DNA from: WVYX01 sp039592335 | GTDB taxonomy: Bacteria > Gemmatimonadota > Gemmatimonadetes > Gemmatimonadales > GWC2-71-9 | Assembly (NCBI GenBank): GCA_039592335.1 | Contig: JBDHBX010000012.1 | Coordinates: forward strand, 1 to 64,000 | Direction of reading: 5' to 3' | DNA: 64,000 nt | Shown here: positions 31,696 through 39,911 of the stretch, in pieces | How positions within the stretch are numbered: the stretch's first letter is position 1 | How the letters are laid out: each line of letters opens with the position of its first letter | The notes under the pieces: generated by a model | What the model saw: only the letters and a program-made list of their open reading frames with translations | Database searches by the model: none | Told to the model about the DNA's origin: nothing | Translations under genes and position numbers: made by a program

Positions 31696-33267
31696 ATGAC
31701 GACGGCAGTCGCATACGACTTTCTCAAGAAGCTGGGGATCGAGGACACCAACCCCGGCGGCTTTGGTGGCGAGTGGATCGGCTCGGGGCCGGATCTGGAG
31801 GTCATCACCCCGATAGACGGCTCCCGCATCGCGACCGTCAAACAGGTGACGGAACAGGAGTACGACGACATCGTGGCGCGGGCGCACGCTGCCTTCCTGG
31901 AGTGGCGCAAGGTGCCCGGGCCGCGGCGCGGCGAGATCGTCCGCCTGCTGGGTAACCGGTTGCGCGAGTACAAGCACGAGCTGGGCCAGCTCGTGACGCT
32001 GGAGATGGCCAAGATCCTGGCCGAGGGCGAGGGCGAGGTCCAGGAGATGATCGACATCTGCGACTTCGCCGTGGGGCTGTCGCGCCAGCTGTATGGGCTC
32101 ACTATGCAATCGGAGCGGCAGGACCACCGCATGTTCGAGCAGTGGCACCCGCTCGGCGTCGTGGGAGTGATCAGCGCTTTCAATTTCCCCGTGGCGGTGT
32201 GGAGCTGGAATACTGCGCTCGCCTCCGTCTGCGGCGACAGCGTGGTGTGGAAGCCCTCGAGCCAGACGCCGCTCACGGCGATCGCATGCACCAGGATTGC
32301 CGAGCAGGTGTGCCGCGAGAACGACGTTGATCCGGCGATCTTCTCGCTCACCATCGGCAAGGGATCCACGGTCGGCGACCGGCTGCTGCACGACACGCGC
32401 ATCCCGCTGGTCTCCGCCACCGGCAGCTGCACTATGGGGTACCGCGTGGCGCAGGTAGTGGGCAAGCGGCTGGGCCGCACGATTCTCGAGCTGGGTGGCA
32501 ACAACGCCATCATCGTCACGCCCAACGCCAACCTCGACATGGCACTGCGGGCGACGCTCTTCGGAGCCGTGGGCACGGCTGGGCAACGCTGCACCTCGAC
32601 GAGACGCATCATCGTGCACGAGTCCGTGCGGGAGGAGTTCGTACGGCGCCTGGTGGCGGCGTACGAGGGAATCCAGATTGGGAATCCGCTGGAGTCCGAC
32701 ACCTTAATGGGACCGCTGGTCACCAGGGACGCGGTGCAGGATCTGCAGAACGCCATTGGGCGTGTGAAGAAGGAAGGCGGCGAGATCCTGTACGGGGGGG
32801 AGCCGCTGGACGGCTCCGATTACCCGGGTGGCCACTACGTCAAGCCGTGCATCGCGGCCGCCAAGAACGAGTACGACATCGTGCAAGAGGAGACGTTCGC
32901 GCCGATCCTGTACATCATTGGCTACGGCAGCAAGAAGTCCACGCCGCAGCAGGCGGTCGACGAGATCGAGCAGGCAATCGCGTTGCACAATGGCGTGCCG
33001 CAGGGGCTCTCGTCGGCGATCTTCACCGACAGCGTGCGCGAGGCCGAGTACTTCCTGTCGCACCGCGGCTCCGACTGCGGCATCGCCAACGTGAACATCG
33101 GCACGAGCGGCGCGGAGATTGGCGGGGCCTTCGGTGGCGAGAAGGAGACCGGCGGCGGGCGCGAGTCCGGCTCGGATGCCTGGAAGGCCTACATGCGGCG
33201 GCAGACGAATACGGTGAACTGGAGCACCGATCTGCCGCTGGCGCAGGGGATCACGTTCGGCGACTGA
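31696..33267 (+). CDS. amaB: Aldehyde dehydrogenase, ALDH7 / piperidine-6-carboxylate dehydrogenase type
   Basis: 523 residues. Catalytic Cys299 (GQRCTST) and general-base Glu265 (ELGGNNA) are present, and the GSTVGDRL and SATGSCTMG segments bind NAD. The overall sequence, including the N-terminal GVIDGEW-like part, the FNFPVAVWSWN motif and C-terminal GGEKETGGGRESGSDAWK, follows the ALDH7A1/antiquitin group. That group oxidises alpha-aminoadipate semialdehyde in lysine breakdown. No other lysine-degradation gene is adjacent, so the symbol is by family only. It is expressed alone from a long upstream region. Confidence 0.88.
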   Translation: MTTAVAYDFLKKLGIEDTNPGGFGGEWIGSGPDLEVITPIDGSRIATVKQVTEQEYDDIVARAHAAFLEWRKVPGPRRGEIVRLLGNRLREYKHELGQLVTLEMAKILAEGEGEVQEMIDICDFAVGLSRQLYGLTMQSERQDHRMFEQWHPLGVVGVISAFNFPVAVWSWNTALASVCGDSVVWKPSSQTPLTAIACTRIAEQVCRENDVDPAIFSLTIGKGSTVGDRLLHDTRIPLVSATGSCTMGYRVAQVVGKRLGRTILELGGNNAIIVTPNANLDMALRATLFGAVGTAGQRCTSTRRIIVHESVREEFVRRLVAAYEGIQIGNPLESDTLMGPLVTRDAVQDLQNAIGRVKKEGGEILYGGEPLDGSDYPGGHYVKPCIAAAKNEYDIVQEETFAPILYIIGYGSKKSTPQQAVDEIEQAIALHNGVPQGLSSAIFTDSVREAEYFLSHRGSDCGIANVNIGTSGAEIGGAFGGEKETGGGRESGSDAWKAYMRRQTNTVNWSTDLPLAQGITFGD

Positions 33268-33282
33268 GCGCCCGGCGCTCCC

Positions 33283-33336
33283 CGGTTTGTCAAGGCACCG
33301 GCTGACCGCGCGTTCAATACGCACCTTGACGAACCG
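33283..33336. terminator. Inverted repeat after the aldehyde dehydrogenase gene
   Basis: CGGTTTGTCAAGG (33283-33295) pairs with CCTTGACGAACCG (33324-33336), 13 pairs counting one G-U, around a 28-base loop. There is no following T run, so it is terminator-like but may instead be a regulatory structure ahead of the methyltransferase gene at 33361. Confidence 0.4.
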
Positions 33337-33360
33337 CGCCTTCGGCGACCGATTCCGGCT

Positions 33361-34101
33361 ATGCCTCCTCGCCTCTCTCCCACGCAGCTGCTCCCGGTGT
33401 TGCAGCCGTGGGCCGGTGTAGCTGAACCGATCCATCGCCGCCTCGCCCACCTGGCCGAAGCCGAGGCAGGTCAGGAGGTGGTGTGGGTGGGGTGCGGCTC
33501 GGGGCGCTCGGTGTTCTGGTGGGCCGAGCGGTTCGGCACGCACATCGAGGGCGTCGACCCCGACCACGGGGCGATCGACGCCGCCGAGAAGACGGCGAGG
33601 ACCGTGGGCCTGCAACGTCTCGCCACCTTTCAGACTGCCGAGCCGGACGACCTCCCGCACGAGAACCAGGTCTTCGACGTAACCATCGTCAACGATCTCC
33701 ATTTGGCGCGCGCCGACGGAGGCGCGGTGCTGAAGGAGGCGGGTAGGGTGGCGCGTCCCATGAGTACGGTGATGGCCGTGGTGCCTTCGTGGCTCAGCAC
33801 ACCGGAGCCTGAGGACGCTCGGCAGCTCGAGACACTCGGGCTCAAGCCGCAGCTCCTGGTCGAATGGAAGAGCTTCTTTCGGGAGGCGGGTGTCGTCGAG
33901 CTGAGCGTGGAGGATGCGGCCCAGGATGGAGGCTGGGTTTCGTATGGCTGGCTCGGGCTCGTCGTGCGGGGGTGGCGGGCGGCACGATGGACCGGCGTGC
34001 GCGCCGTGCTGGGCCCCGAGTTCCGCACCCTGCGCCGACTCGCCATGAAGCGCGTTCTGGGCCTCTCGATCATCAAGGGAACGCGCTGGCCGCACACATG
34101 A
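33361..34101 (+). CDS. SAM-dependent methyltransferase-like protein
   Basis: 246 residues. A class I SAM-binding fold is suggested by the VVWVGCGSGRSVFWWAERFG motif I, the acidic GVDPDH strand end and FDVTIVNDLHLARADGG near motif IV. The first half is the methyltransferase core; the C-terminal ~90 residues are Trp/Arg-rich and of unknown role. The substrate is unknown. The ATG begins right after an inverted repeat and the stop overlaps priA by four bases, so it is the first gene of a priA transcript. Confidence 0.8.
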   Translation: MPPRLSPTQLLPVLQPWAGVAEPIHRRLAHLAEAEAGQEVVWVGCGSGRSVFWWAERFGTHIEGVDPDHGAIDAAEKTARTVGLQRLATFQTAEPDDLPHENQVFDVTIVNDLHLARADGGAVLKEAGRVARPMSTVMAVVPSWLSTPEPEDARQLETLGLKPQLLVEWKSFFREAGVVELSVEDAAQDGGWVSYGWLGLVVRGWRAARWTGVRAVLGPEFRTLRRLAMKRVLGLSIIKGTRWPHT

Positions 34102-36515
34102 TTCCCACGACCTGCTCGGTCGCGCTCCCCCTTCCCAGTTCCAAGCCGTACACCTATGCGATTCCCCCAGGTCTTGCCGATCGGGTGCAGCGCGGCGCCC
34201 GCGTCGTCGTCCCGGTGCGCAGTCGGAAGATGGTCGGCCTGGTGCTCGATGTGGGCCACGAGTCGACGGAGGAGCTGAAGTCGGTCCTGCTCGCTCCCGA
34301 TGCCGCGGCACTCGTGCCGGACGCCCTGCTCGAGCTCGCGGAGTGGATCGCGCGGTACTATGCCGCCCCCATTGGGCTCGCGCTCAAGGCGATGCTCCCG
34401 GCCGCGTTGTGGGGCGCATCCCGACTGGTGGCCGAGGTCCGCGATCCGACGGCGGCGCCCGGTGGCACCAGCCGGGAGGTGTTCGACGCGCTGGAACGGG
34501 CAGGCGGGCGGGCCACGGCCACCGCGCTCGCGCGGAAGCTGAAGCGATCGGTGTGGGAGCCTCTGCAGCGCCTCGCGCGGACGGGGGCCGTGCGGCTGGA
34601 GACCGAGCCGCCCGACCTGGGGCCCGCGGCGCGCGCGGAGCGGTTCCTCACGCTGACGAGCACGCTTCCCACGCTGCTCGAGCGGGAGCGGGTCTTCGGC
34701 CGCGCAGCGCGGCAACGGGCGGCGTTTGAGGCGGTGGACGCGCTGGGAGGCGAGGCGACGGTCAGGCATCTCAAAGACGGGCTCGGGTTCTCCCCCGCGG
34801 TGCTCAAGGGAATGGTGGAGCGGGGGGTGGCCCAGTTCGAGGAGCGCGAGCAGCTGCGTGATCCGTTTGCCGACCTGGCTGCCGAGCCACCGGCGGAGCC
34901 CACCCCGGCGCAGGGTGAGGCGGTCGCGGCCGTGCGCGCCCTCCCGCCGGGTGGAGCGCTCACCCTGTTTGGCGTCACGGGCAGCGGCAAAACGCTGGTG
35001 TACCTCGAGGCGCTGCGACCCGACGTCGAGGCGGGTCGCAGCGTGATCGTCCTGGTGCCCGAGATTGCCCTCACACCCCAGACCATCGCCCGCGTGCGCG
35101 GCGTGTTCGGGGACACGGTTGCCGTGCTGCACAGCGGCCTCTCCGATGGTGAGCGGGTCGACGCGTGGCGCGCCCTGGCGGCCGGACGCCGCCGCGTCGC
35201 CGTGGGGGCCCGGTCGGCGGTGTTCGCGCCGGTGCGCGACCTGGCGGCCGTGATCGTGGACGAGGAGCATGATTCCAGCTACAAGCAGGGTGAGGTCCCG
35301 CGGTATCACGCCCGGGACGCGGCGCTGCGACGTGCCAGCATCGAGGGCGCATGGGTCGTGCTGGGCAGTGCCACGCCCTCGCTCGACATGTGGGCGTCGC
35401 GCGAGAGCCGTCCCGTCGTGACGCTGCCGGCCCGCGTCACCCAGCAACCCCTCCCACCGGTGCACCTCATCGACATGCGCACGGAGCCCCGCGTGCAGGA
35501 GGCTCGGGCGGTGCCGTGGTCGCGGGCGCTGGATGATGCAGTCGAGGCGGCCCTGCGTGCGGGCGACCAGGTCCTGCTGCTGCTCAACCGCCGCGGCTTC
35601 GCCCATTTCCTGCAGTGCCACGGCTGTGGCCACGTGTGGGAGTGTCCCGCCTGCAGCATCTCTCTCACGGTGCATCGCACACCGGCGCGGCTGCGCTGTC
35701 ACTACTGTGGCCACGAGGAACCCACTCCGGTGGCGTGCCCCGAGTGTGGCGCGGAGGCGCATCGCGATCGAGGGGTTGGCACCCAGCTGCTGGAGCGCTG
35801 GTTGGCGGAGCGCTTCTCCGAGGCGCGGCTCGCGCGGATGGATGCCGACACGACGTCGGGCAAGTGGTCCCATCGCCGCATTCTCGACGCGGTCGCGCGC
35901 CGCGAGGTCGACGTCCTGTTCGGCACCCAGATGATTGCCAAGGGGCTCGACTTCCCGGGGGTCACGCTGGTGGGGGTGGTGGACGCGGACACGGGATTGC
36001 ATCTGCCCGACTTTCGCGCTGCGGAGCGGACGTTTCAGCTCATCGCGCAGGTGGCCGGTCGCGCCGGGCGGGGGCCCAAGGGAGGACGGGTGCTGGTGCA
36101 GACCCACACGCCGCAGCACTACGCGTTGGTGGCGGCCGCCGGGCACGACTTCGAGGCGTTTGCGTCGAGAGAGCTCACGGTGCGGACGTCGCCGCCATAT
36201 CCGCCGCACGTGGGGCTGGTCAACGTCATCGTGAGCGGCACCGAGGAGCAAGGCGTGGCACGGGCGGCAGTGGAGGTCGCCGATTGGCTCCGCGGGCTGA
36301 TCGCGGCGCGGGCGGAGGGAGAGGTGGAAGTGGTCGGGCCCGCGCCCGCACCGCTCGCCCGGATCAAGGGGCGGTGGCGCTGGCACCTGGTGCTCAGGGC
36401 GGCGGACCGTCAGTGGCTGGGGCGCGTGGCGCGGTTTGCGGCACGGCGCGCGCCGCACGCCAGTCGCGGGCCGATCCGCGTGGTGTTCGATCGCGATCCC
36501 CTCTCGCTGCTGTGA
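34098..36515 (+). CDS. priA: Primosomal protein N' (replication restart helicase PriA)
   Basis: 805 residues. PriA reloads the replisome at stalled forks. An N-terminal 3'-DNA-binding domain begins SVALPLPSSKPYTYAIP. The helicase core has Walker A GVTGSGKTLVYLE and DEEH box VDEEHDSSYKQ. Between the helicase lobes lies the zinc region with paired cysteines (CHGCGH, CPACS, CHYCGH, CPECG). ATP-hydrolysis motifs V/VI are around IAQVAGRAGRGPKGG. The ATG at 34098 overlaps the methyltransferase stop (ATGA); a much longer in-frame reading lies inside that gene and is rejected. Confidence 0.96.
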   Translation: MIPTTCSVALPLPSSKPYTYAIPPGLADRVQRGARVVVPVRSRKMVGLVLDVGHESTEELKSVLLAPDAAALVPDALLELAEWIARYYAAPIGLALKAMLPAALWGASRLVAEVRDPTAAPGGTSREVFDALERAGGRATATALARKLKRSVWEPLQRLARTGAVRLETEPPDLGPAARAERFLTLTSTLPTLLERERVFGRAARQRAAFEAVDALGGEATVRHLKDGLGFSPAVLKGMVERGVAQFEEREQLRDPFADLAAEPPAEPTPAQGEAVAAVRALPPGGALTLFGVTGSGKTLVYLEALRPDVEAGRSVIVLVPEIALTPQTIARVRGVFGDTVAVLHSGLSDGERVDAWRALAAGRRRVAVGARSAVFAPVRDLAAVIVDEEHDSSYKQGEVPRYHARDAALRRASIEGAWVVLGSATPSLDMWASRESRPVVTLPARVTQQPLPPVHLIDMRTEPRVQEARAVPWSRALDDAVEAALRAGDQVLLLLNRRGFAHFLQCHGCGHVWECPACSISLTVHRTPARLRCHYCGHEEPTPVACPECGAEAHRDRGVGTQLLERWLAERFSEARLARMDADTTSGKWSHRRILDAVARREVDVLFGTQMIAKGLDFPGVTLVGVVDADTGLHLPDFRAAERTFQLIAQVAGRAGRGPKGGRVLVQTHTPQHYALVAAAGHDFEAFASRELTVRTSPPYPPHVGLVNVIVSGTEEQGVARAAVEVADWLRGLIAARAEGEVEVVGPAPAPLARIKGRWRWHLVLRAADRQWLGRVARFAARRAPHASRGPIRVVFDRDPLSLL

Positions 36516-36535
36516 AACGGCATCGCAGTCCCCGC

Positions 36536-36564
36536 TTGAAAGGCCTGAGACCCACCGGTATCTT
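36536..36564 (+). promoter_or_regulatory. Promoter of the arginine decarboxylase operon
   Basis: TTGAAA (36536-36541), a 17-base spacer and TATCTT (36559-36564), located just after the priA stop. The predicted start is about 40 bases before the ATG at 36612. It is a good sigma-70-type pair (4/6 and 4/6 with ideal spacing). Confidence 0.65.
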
Positions 36565-36611
36565 GCGTCCGCTCGTTGACCAAGTGAGTGAACCAACCGT
36601 GCAGCACTGTC

Positions 36612-37049
36612 ATGTTTAACCCGCCGTCGCGGTCCGCCCGGTCGCCGGTCTACGGGATGGGGTGGCAGCGTGTCGCACAGTCGCTCGCCGAGTCCGTCTC
36701 CCCGACCGACGTCGAGGAGATCTGGCTGTTCGCGCCCGTCAGGGGTGAGGGACGGGAGTGGGGCACCGCCGTGATCTCCTGTCGCGCGCACGACGATCGG
36801 CGACGTATCTTCACCGCGAGTTACGTGTTGGTCGTGCGGGGGCGGGAGCGCGGGCAGGCCAGGGTCTCGGTGGAAGAGGTCGGGCAGAGCCCCGAGACCG
36901 TGCTGCACGAGGTGATCGCCGGCGTGCAGGAGCGGGCGGGCGAGAGCGAGCCGCCGATCCAGGTTGCACCGGTGGAGTGGTACCCGCCTGAGGCGGCGGC
37001 GCCCGCACCCGAGGAGGGATCCTCTCACGGGGAGGACACGGGACCGTGA
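36612..37049 (+). CDS. Unknown protein, first gene of the polyamine operon
   Basis: 145 residues, no signal peptide. The core is a beta-rich segment (VEEIWLFAPVRGEGREWGTAVISC, then RRRIFTASYVLVVRG) followed by a helix (SPETVLHEVIAGVQERAG) and a disordered Pro/Ala/Glu tail. I do not recognise the family. ATG 36612 is used; an in-frame GTG at 36588 is possible. It overlaps the decarboxylase gene by four bases (GTGA) and is driven by the same promoter, so a role linked to polyamines is possible but only by position. Confidence 0.65.
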   Translation: MFNPPSRSARSPVYGMGWQRVAQSLAESVSPTDVEEIWLFAPVRGEGREWGTAVISCRAHDDRRRIFTASYVLVVRGRERGQARVSVEEVGQSPETVLHEVIAGVQERAGESEPPIQVAPVEWYPPEAAAPAPEEGSSHGEDTGP

Positions 37050-37606
37050 TCGACTCACGCATGTTCGTGCCCACCAAGGCCTTTCTCACCAAGGGCGTGG
37101 GCCGACACAGGGAGAAACTCACCAGCTTCGAGGAGGCGCTGCGCGAGGCGCACATCGCGCAGTACAACCTCGTGCGGGTGAGCTCCATTTGGCCGCCGCA
37201 CTGCGAGCTGATCTCGCGTGAGCAGGGCGTGAAGGACCTGATCCCTGGGCAGGTGGTCTTCGCGGTGGTTGCCGAGGCGTCCACCAACGAGCCGTCGCGC
37301 CTGGCCACGGCGGCCATCGGCCTGGCCATCCCGGCCGATCCCAACCATCACGGCTACATCTCGGAGCACCACGCGTTCGGGCAGCGCAAGGAGCCGGCCG
37401 GCGACTACGCCGAGGATTTGGCGGCGAGCATGCTGGCGACCGTGCTGGGCGTGCCGTTCGACCCCGATCTGGCCTGGGACGAGCGCAAGGAACGGTGGCG
37501 GGTCTCCGGCGAGATCGTCGACTCGATGAACATGAGCTGTAGCGCGGAGGCGCAGGACGACGGGCGGTGGGCGACCGTCGTGAGCGCCGTGGTGTTCTGC
37601 GGGTGA
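37046..37606 (+). CDS. pdaD: Pyruvoyl-dependent arginine decarboxylase
   Basis: 186 residues. The enzyme decarboxylates arginine to agmatine with a pyruvoyl group made by self-cleavage of the proenzyme. The cleavage pair is S46-S47 in LVRVSSIWPP. Other family blocks are FLTKGVGRHREKL, QYNLV, GQVVFAVVAEASTNEPSRL and GYISEHHAFG. This form is best known from archaea and Chlamydia. The GTG start overlaps the upstream stop and the end overlaps agmatinase (GTGA), giving a tight arginine-to-putrescine unit. Confidence 0.93.
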   Translation: MIDSRMFVPTKAFLTKGVGRHREKLTSFEEALREAHIAQYNLVRVSSIWPPHCELISREQGVKDLIPGQVVFAVVAEASTNEPSRLATAAIGLAIPADPNHHGYISEHHAFGQRKEPAGDYAEDLAASMLATVLGVPFDPDLAWDERKERWRVSGEIVDSMNMSCSAEAQDDGRWATVVSAVVFCG

Positions 37607-38550
37607 ACGAGTTCCGTGACCGCGGCGCGCCGGCGGGCCTGCCGGCGGCGCTGGCGGACCTGCCGTGGGCGCCGGGGGAGTCGTACCTCGGCATGCCGGA
37701 CGAGGGGCTCAGCTTCGAGGACTGCCCCGTCGTGCTGCTCCCGGTTCCCTACGAGGCCACGGTCTCCTTCATGGGGGGGACACGCTTCGGGCCACGCCAG
37801 TTGCTGCACGCCTCGCGCTTCCTCGAGACCTACGATCACGAGTTGGATGTCGAGCCCTACACTGTGGGGATCTACACCCTGCCCCAGCTGGTGCTGCCGG
37901 GTGCCGGACCGGAGGAGGCCCTCAAGGAGCTGCGCCGGGCCATGGATGCGCTGCTCGAGGGGGGCAAGTTCGTGATCATGATCGGTGGGGAGCACAGCCT
38001 CTCGAGCCCGCCCATTCTCGCGCACGTCGATCGCCTGGCCGACGAACTCTCGGTGCTCCAGCTCGACGCGCACACGGACCTGCGCAGCGAGTACGAGGGG
38101 ACGCCATACTCCCACGCCTGCGTGATGCACCGGGTGCACCGGCGGGCCAAGGTCGTGCCGGTGGGGATTCGATCGCTCACCGCCGAGGAACGGGCGCTGG
38201 CCCGCGATCGGAACATCCCGATCGTGTTCGGCCACGAGTTGGGGGCGGAAGGGTGGATCGACCGGGTCCTCGAGTCGCTCACCGACCACGTGTACCTCAG
38301 CTTCGACGTGGACTACTTCGATCCCGCGATCATGCCGGCCACGGGCACGCCCGAGCCGGGCGGCGGCGCGTGGTATCCCACCCTCGAGCTGCTCGAGCGC
38401 GTGTTCCGGGAGAAGCGTGTGGTCGGGTGCGACGTGGTGGAGCTGGCGCCTCTGCCGGGCCTGGTGCACCCCGACGTCCTGGCCGCCAAGCTGGTTTACA
38501 AGCTCATCGCGTTCTACGCCCTCCACCAAGCTGGGAACCGCCGGCGCTAG
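37603..38550 (+). CDS. speB: Agmatinase (ureohydrolase family)
   Basis: 315 residues. It hydrolyses agmatine to putrescine and urea with two Mn ions. The metal ligands are seen in GGEHSLS, LDAHTDLR and SFDVDYFDP, and the C-terminal VVELAPLPG closes the site. GTG at 37603 overlaps the decarboxylase stop; the in-frame ATG at 37567 lies inside that gene and is less likely. Pairing with the decarboxylase before it makes agmatine the likely substrate rather than arginine or guanidinobutyrate. Confidence 0.92.
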   Translation: MNEFRDRGAPAGLPAALADLPWAPGESYLGMPDEGLSFEDCPVVLLPVPYEATVSFMGGTRFGPRQLLHASRFLETYDHELDVEPYTVGIYTLPQLVLPGAGPEEALKELRRAMDALLEGGKFVIMIGGEHSLSSPPILAHVDRLADELSVLQLDAHTDLRSEYEGTPYSHACVMHRVHRRAKVVPVGIRSLTAEERALARDRNIPIVFGHELGAEGWIDRVLESLTDHVYLSFDVDYFDPAIMPATGTPEPGGGAWYPTLELLERVFREKRVVGCDVVELAPLPGLVHPDVLAAKLVYKLIAFYALHQAGNRRR

Positions 38551-38552
38551 GC

Positions 38553-39278
38553 ATGGGAGCCGAGTCCGTCGGAGTGTTCGTGGCGTTCTTCGCGGGCGTG
38601 CTGAGCTTTCTCTCTCCCTGCGTCCTGCCGCTGGTGCCAAGCTACATCTCGTTCATCACCGGCCTCTCCCTGGACGAGCTGGGTGAGAAACGGTGGCGGG
38701 CGTTCACGCACGCGCTGGCGTTCGTGAGCGGCTTCTCGGTCATCTTCCTGGCCCTGGGAGCGTCTGCCACGCAGCTGGGACGGTTTCTCAACTACAACCA
38801 GGTGTGGCTCGAGCGGATCGGTGGACTGCTGATCGTCTTCTTCGGGCTGTATCTGCTCGGCGCGATCCGGCTCGGCGCGCTGGCCCGCGAGCGGCGCGTG
38901 CACCTGCAGGACAAGCCGGTGGGATATCTCGGCAGCTTCCTGGTGGGTATCGCCTTCGGCGCCGGGTGGACGCCGTGCATCGGGCCGATCCTCGGCTCGA
39001 TCCTCATGTATACCGGCGTGAGTTCGAGTCTTGGACAGGGGCTCCTCCTCTTGTTCGCCTACTCGCTCGGCTTGGCCGTGCCGTTCCTGATCGCCGCGGT
39101 GGCAGTGGAGAAGTTCATCGACTGGTTCAAGAAGTTCCGCCAGTACATCCCGCTCGTCACGAAGCTCTCCGGGGCGGTGCTGGTGTTCGTGGGCGTGCTG
39201 CTCATGAGTGGCTACTTCTCGTTGCTGGCTGCTTGGCTGCAGGGCTTCACGCCGGATTTCCTGCGAGAGCGGCTCTAG
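38553..39278 (+). CDS. ccdA: Cytochrome c biogenesis protein CcdA
   Basis: 241 residues, six membrane helices. CcdA carries electrons from cytoplasmic thioredoxin across the membrane to periplasmic thiol proteins used in cytochrome c maturation. The two redox cysteines sit in SPCVLPL (helix 1) and TPCIGPI (helix 4). The ATG at 38553 is 2 bases after speB. No thioredoxin-like partner is adjacent, and the link to the polyamine genes may be only transcriptional. Confidence 0.93.
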   Translation: MGAESVGVFVAFFAGVLSFLSPCVLPLVPSYISFITGLSLDELGEKRWRAFTHALAFVSGFSVIFLALGASATQLGRFLNYNQVWLERIGGLLIVFFGLYLLGAIRLGALARERRVHLQDKPVGYLGSFLVGIAFGAGWTPCIGPILGSILMYTGVSSSLGQGLLLLFAYSLGLAVPFLIAAVAVEKFIDWFKKFRQYIPLVTKLSGAVLVFVGVLLMSGYFSLLAAWLQGFTPDFLRERL

Positions 39279-39338
39279 CGACGCAAGTAGGTGAGAAGTG
39301 GAAGCGCACGCACCAACCCTGAACGCGGGAACGCACTC

Positions 39339-39626
39339 ATGGCCGCCTACATCATCGTGGATATCGAGATCACTGATCCGGTGCAGTACGAGGAATACAA
39401 GCAGCTCGCCGCGCCGACGGTCGGGCAGTTCGACGGCCGCTACGTGGTACGTGGCGGCCCGGTCGAGACCCTCGAGGGCGGCTGGACGCCGGGGCGGCTG
39501 GTCGTGCTCGAGTTCCCCAGCGTCGAGCGGGCCCGCGAGTGGTGGGAATCCGACGAGTACGCGCCAGCGAAGGCGATGCGCCATGCATCGGCCACGAGCG
39601 AGATGATCCTGGTCGAGGGGGCCTGA
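39339..39626 (+). CDS. DUF1330 domain protein
   Basis: 95 residues, dimeric alpha-beta barrel (ferredoxin-like) family. The signature AAYIIVDIEITDPVQYEEYKQ and the GRYVVRGGPVETLEG strand-loop, then WWESDEYAPAK, match DUF1330. Members are small cytoplasmic proteins of unknown activity. ATG 39339 is the family start; the longer in-frame reading begins in non-coding sequence after ccdA. Confidence 0.88.
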   Translation: MAAYIIVDIEITDPVQYEEYKQLAAPTVGQFDGRYVVRGGPVETLEGGWTPGRLVVLEFPSVERAREWWESDEYAPAKAMRHASATSEMILVEGA

Positions 39627-39632
39627 CTGATC

Positions 39633-39902
39633 ATGTGCCGGAACATCAGGACGCTGTACAACTTCGAGCCGCCGGCCGGCGAGGAGGAGATCCACGCCGC
39701 GTCACTTCAGTTCGTCCGCAAGGTGAGCGGGTTCACCAAGCCGTCTCGGGCCAACGAGGAGGCGCTCACGCGAGCGGTGGACGAAGTCTCGCAGGTCGTG
39801 CGCGCGTTGTTGGATTCCCTTGTGACGAGCGCGCCACCGCGCGATCGTGAGGTCGAGGCTGCGAAGGCCCGGGAGCGGGCGGCACGACGGTTCGGGCAGT
39901 AG
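39633..39902 (+). CDS. DUF2277 domain protein
   Basis: 89 residues. The start MCRNIRTLYNFEPPAGEEEI and the following QFVRKVSGFTKPS block are typical of DUF2277, a small helical family of unknown function with a conserved N-terminal Cys-Arg-Asn. It begins 6 bases after the DUF1330 gene and converges with the aldolase gene, 9 bases away, with no visible terminator between. Confidence 0.88.
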   Translation: MCRNIRTLYNFEPPAGEEEIHAASLQFVRKVSGFTKPSRANEEALTRAVDEVSQVVRALLDSLVTSAPPRDREVEAAKARERAARRFGQ

Positions 39903-39911
39903 CGCGTCCCT

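Noticed and set aside
33630..37058. A 1142-codon minus-strand ORF across the methyltransferase, priA and the next gene
   Set aside because: It runs antisense to three supported genes with their own starts and motifs, and its sequence shows no domain.
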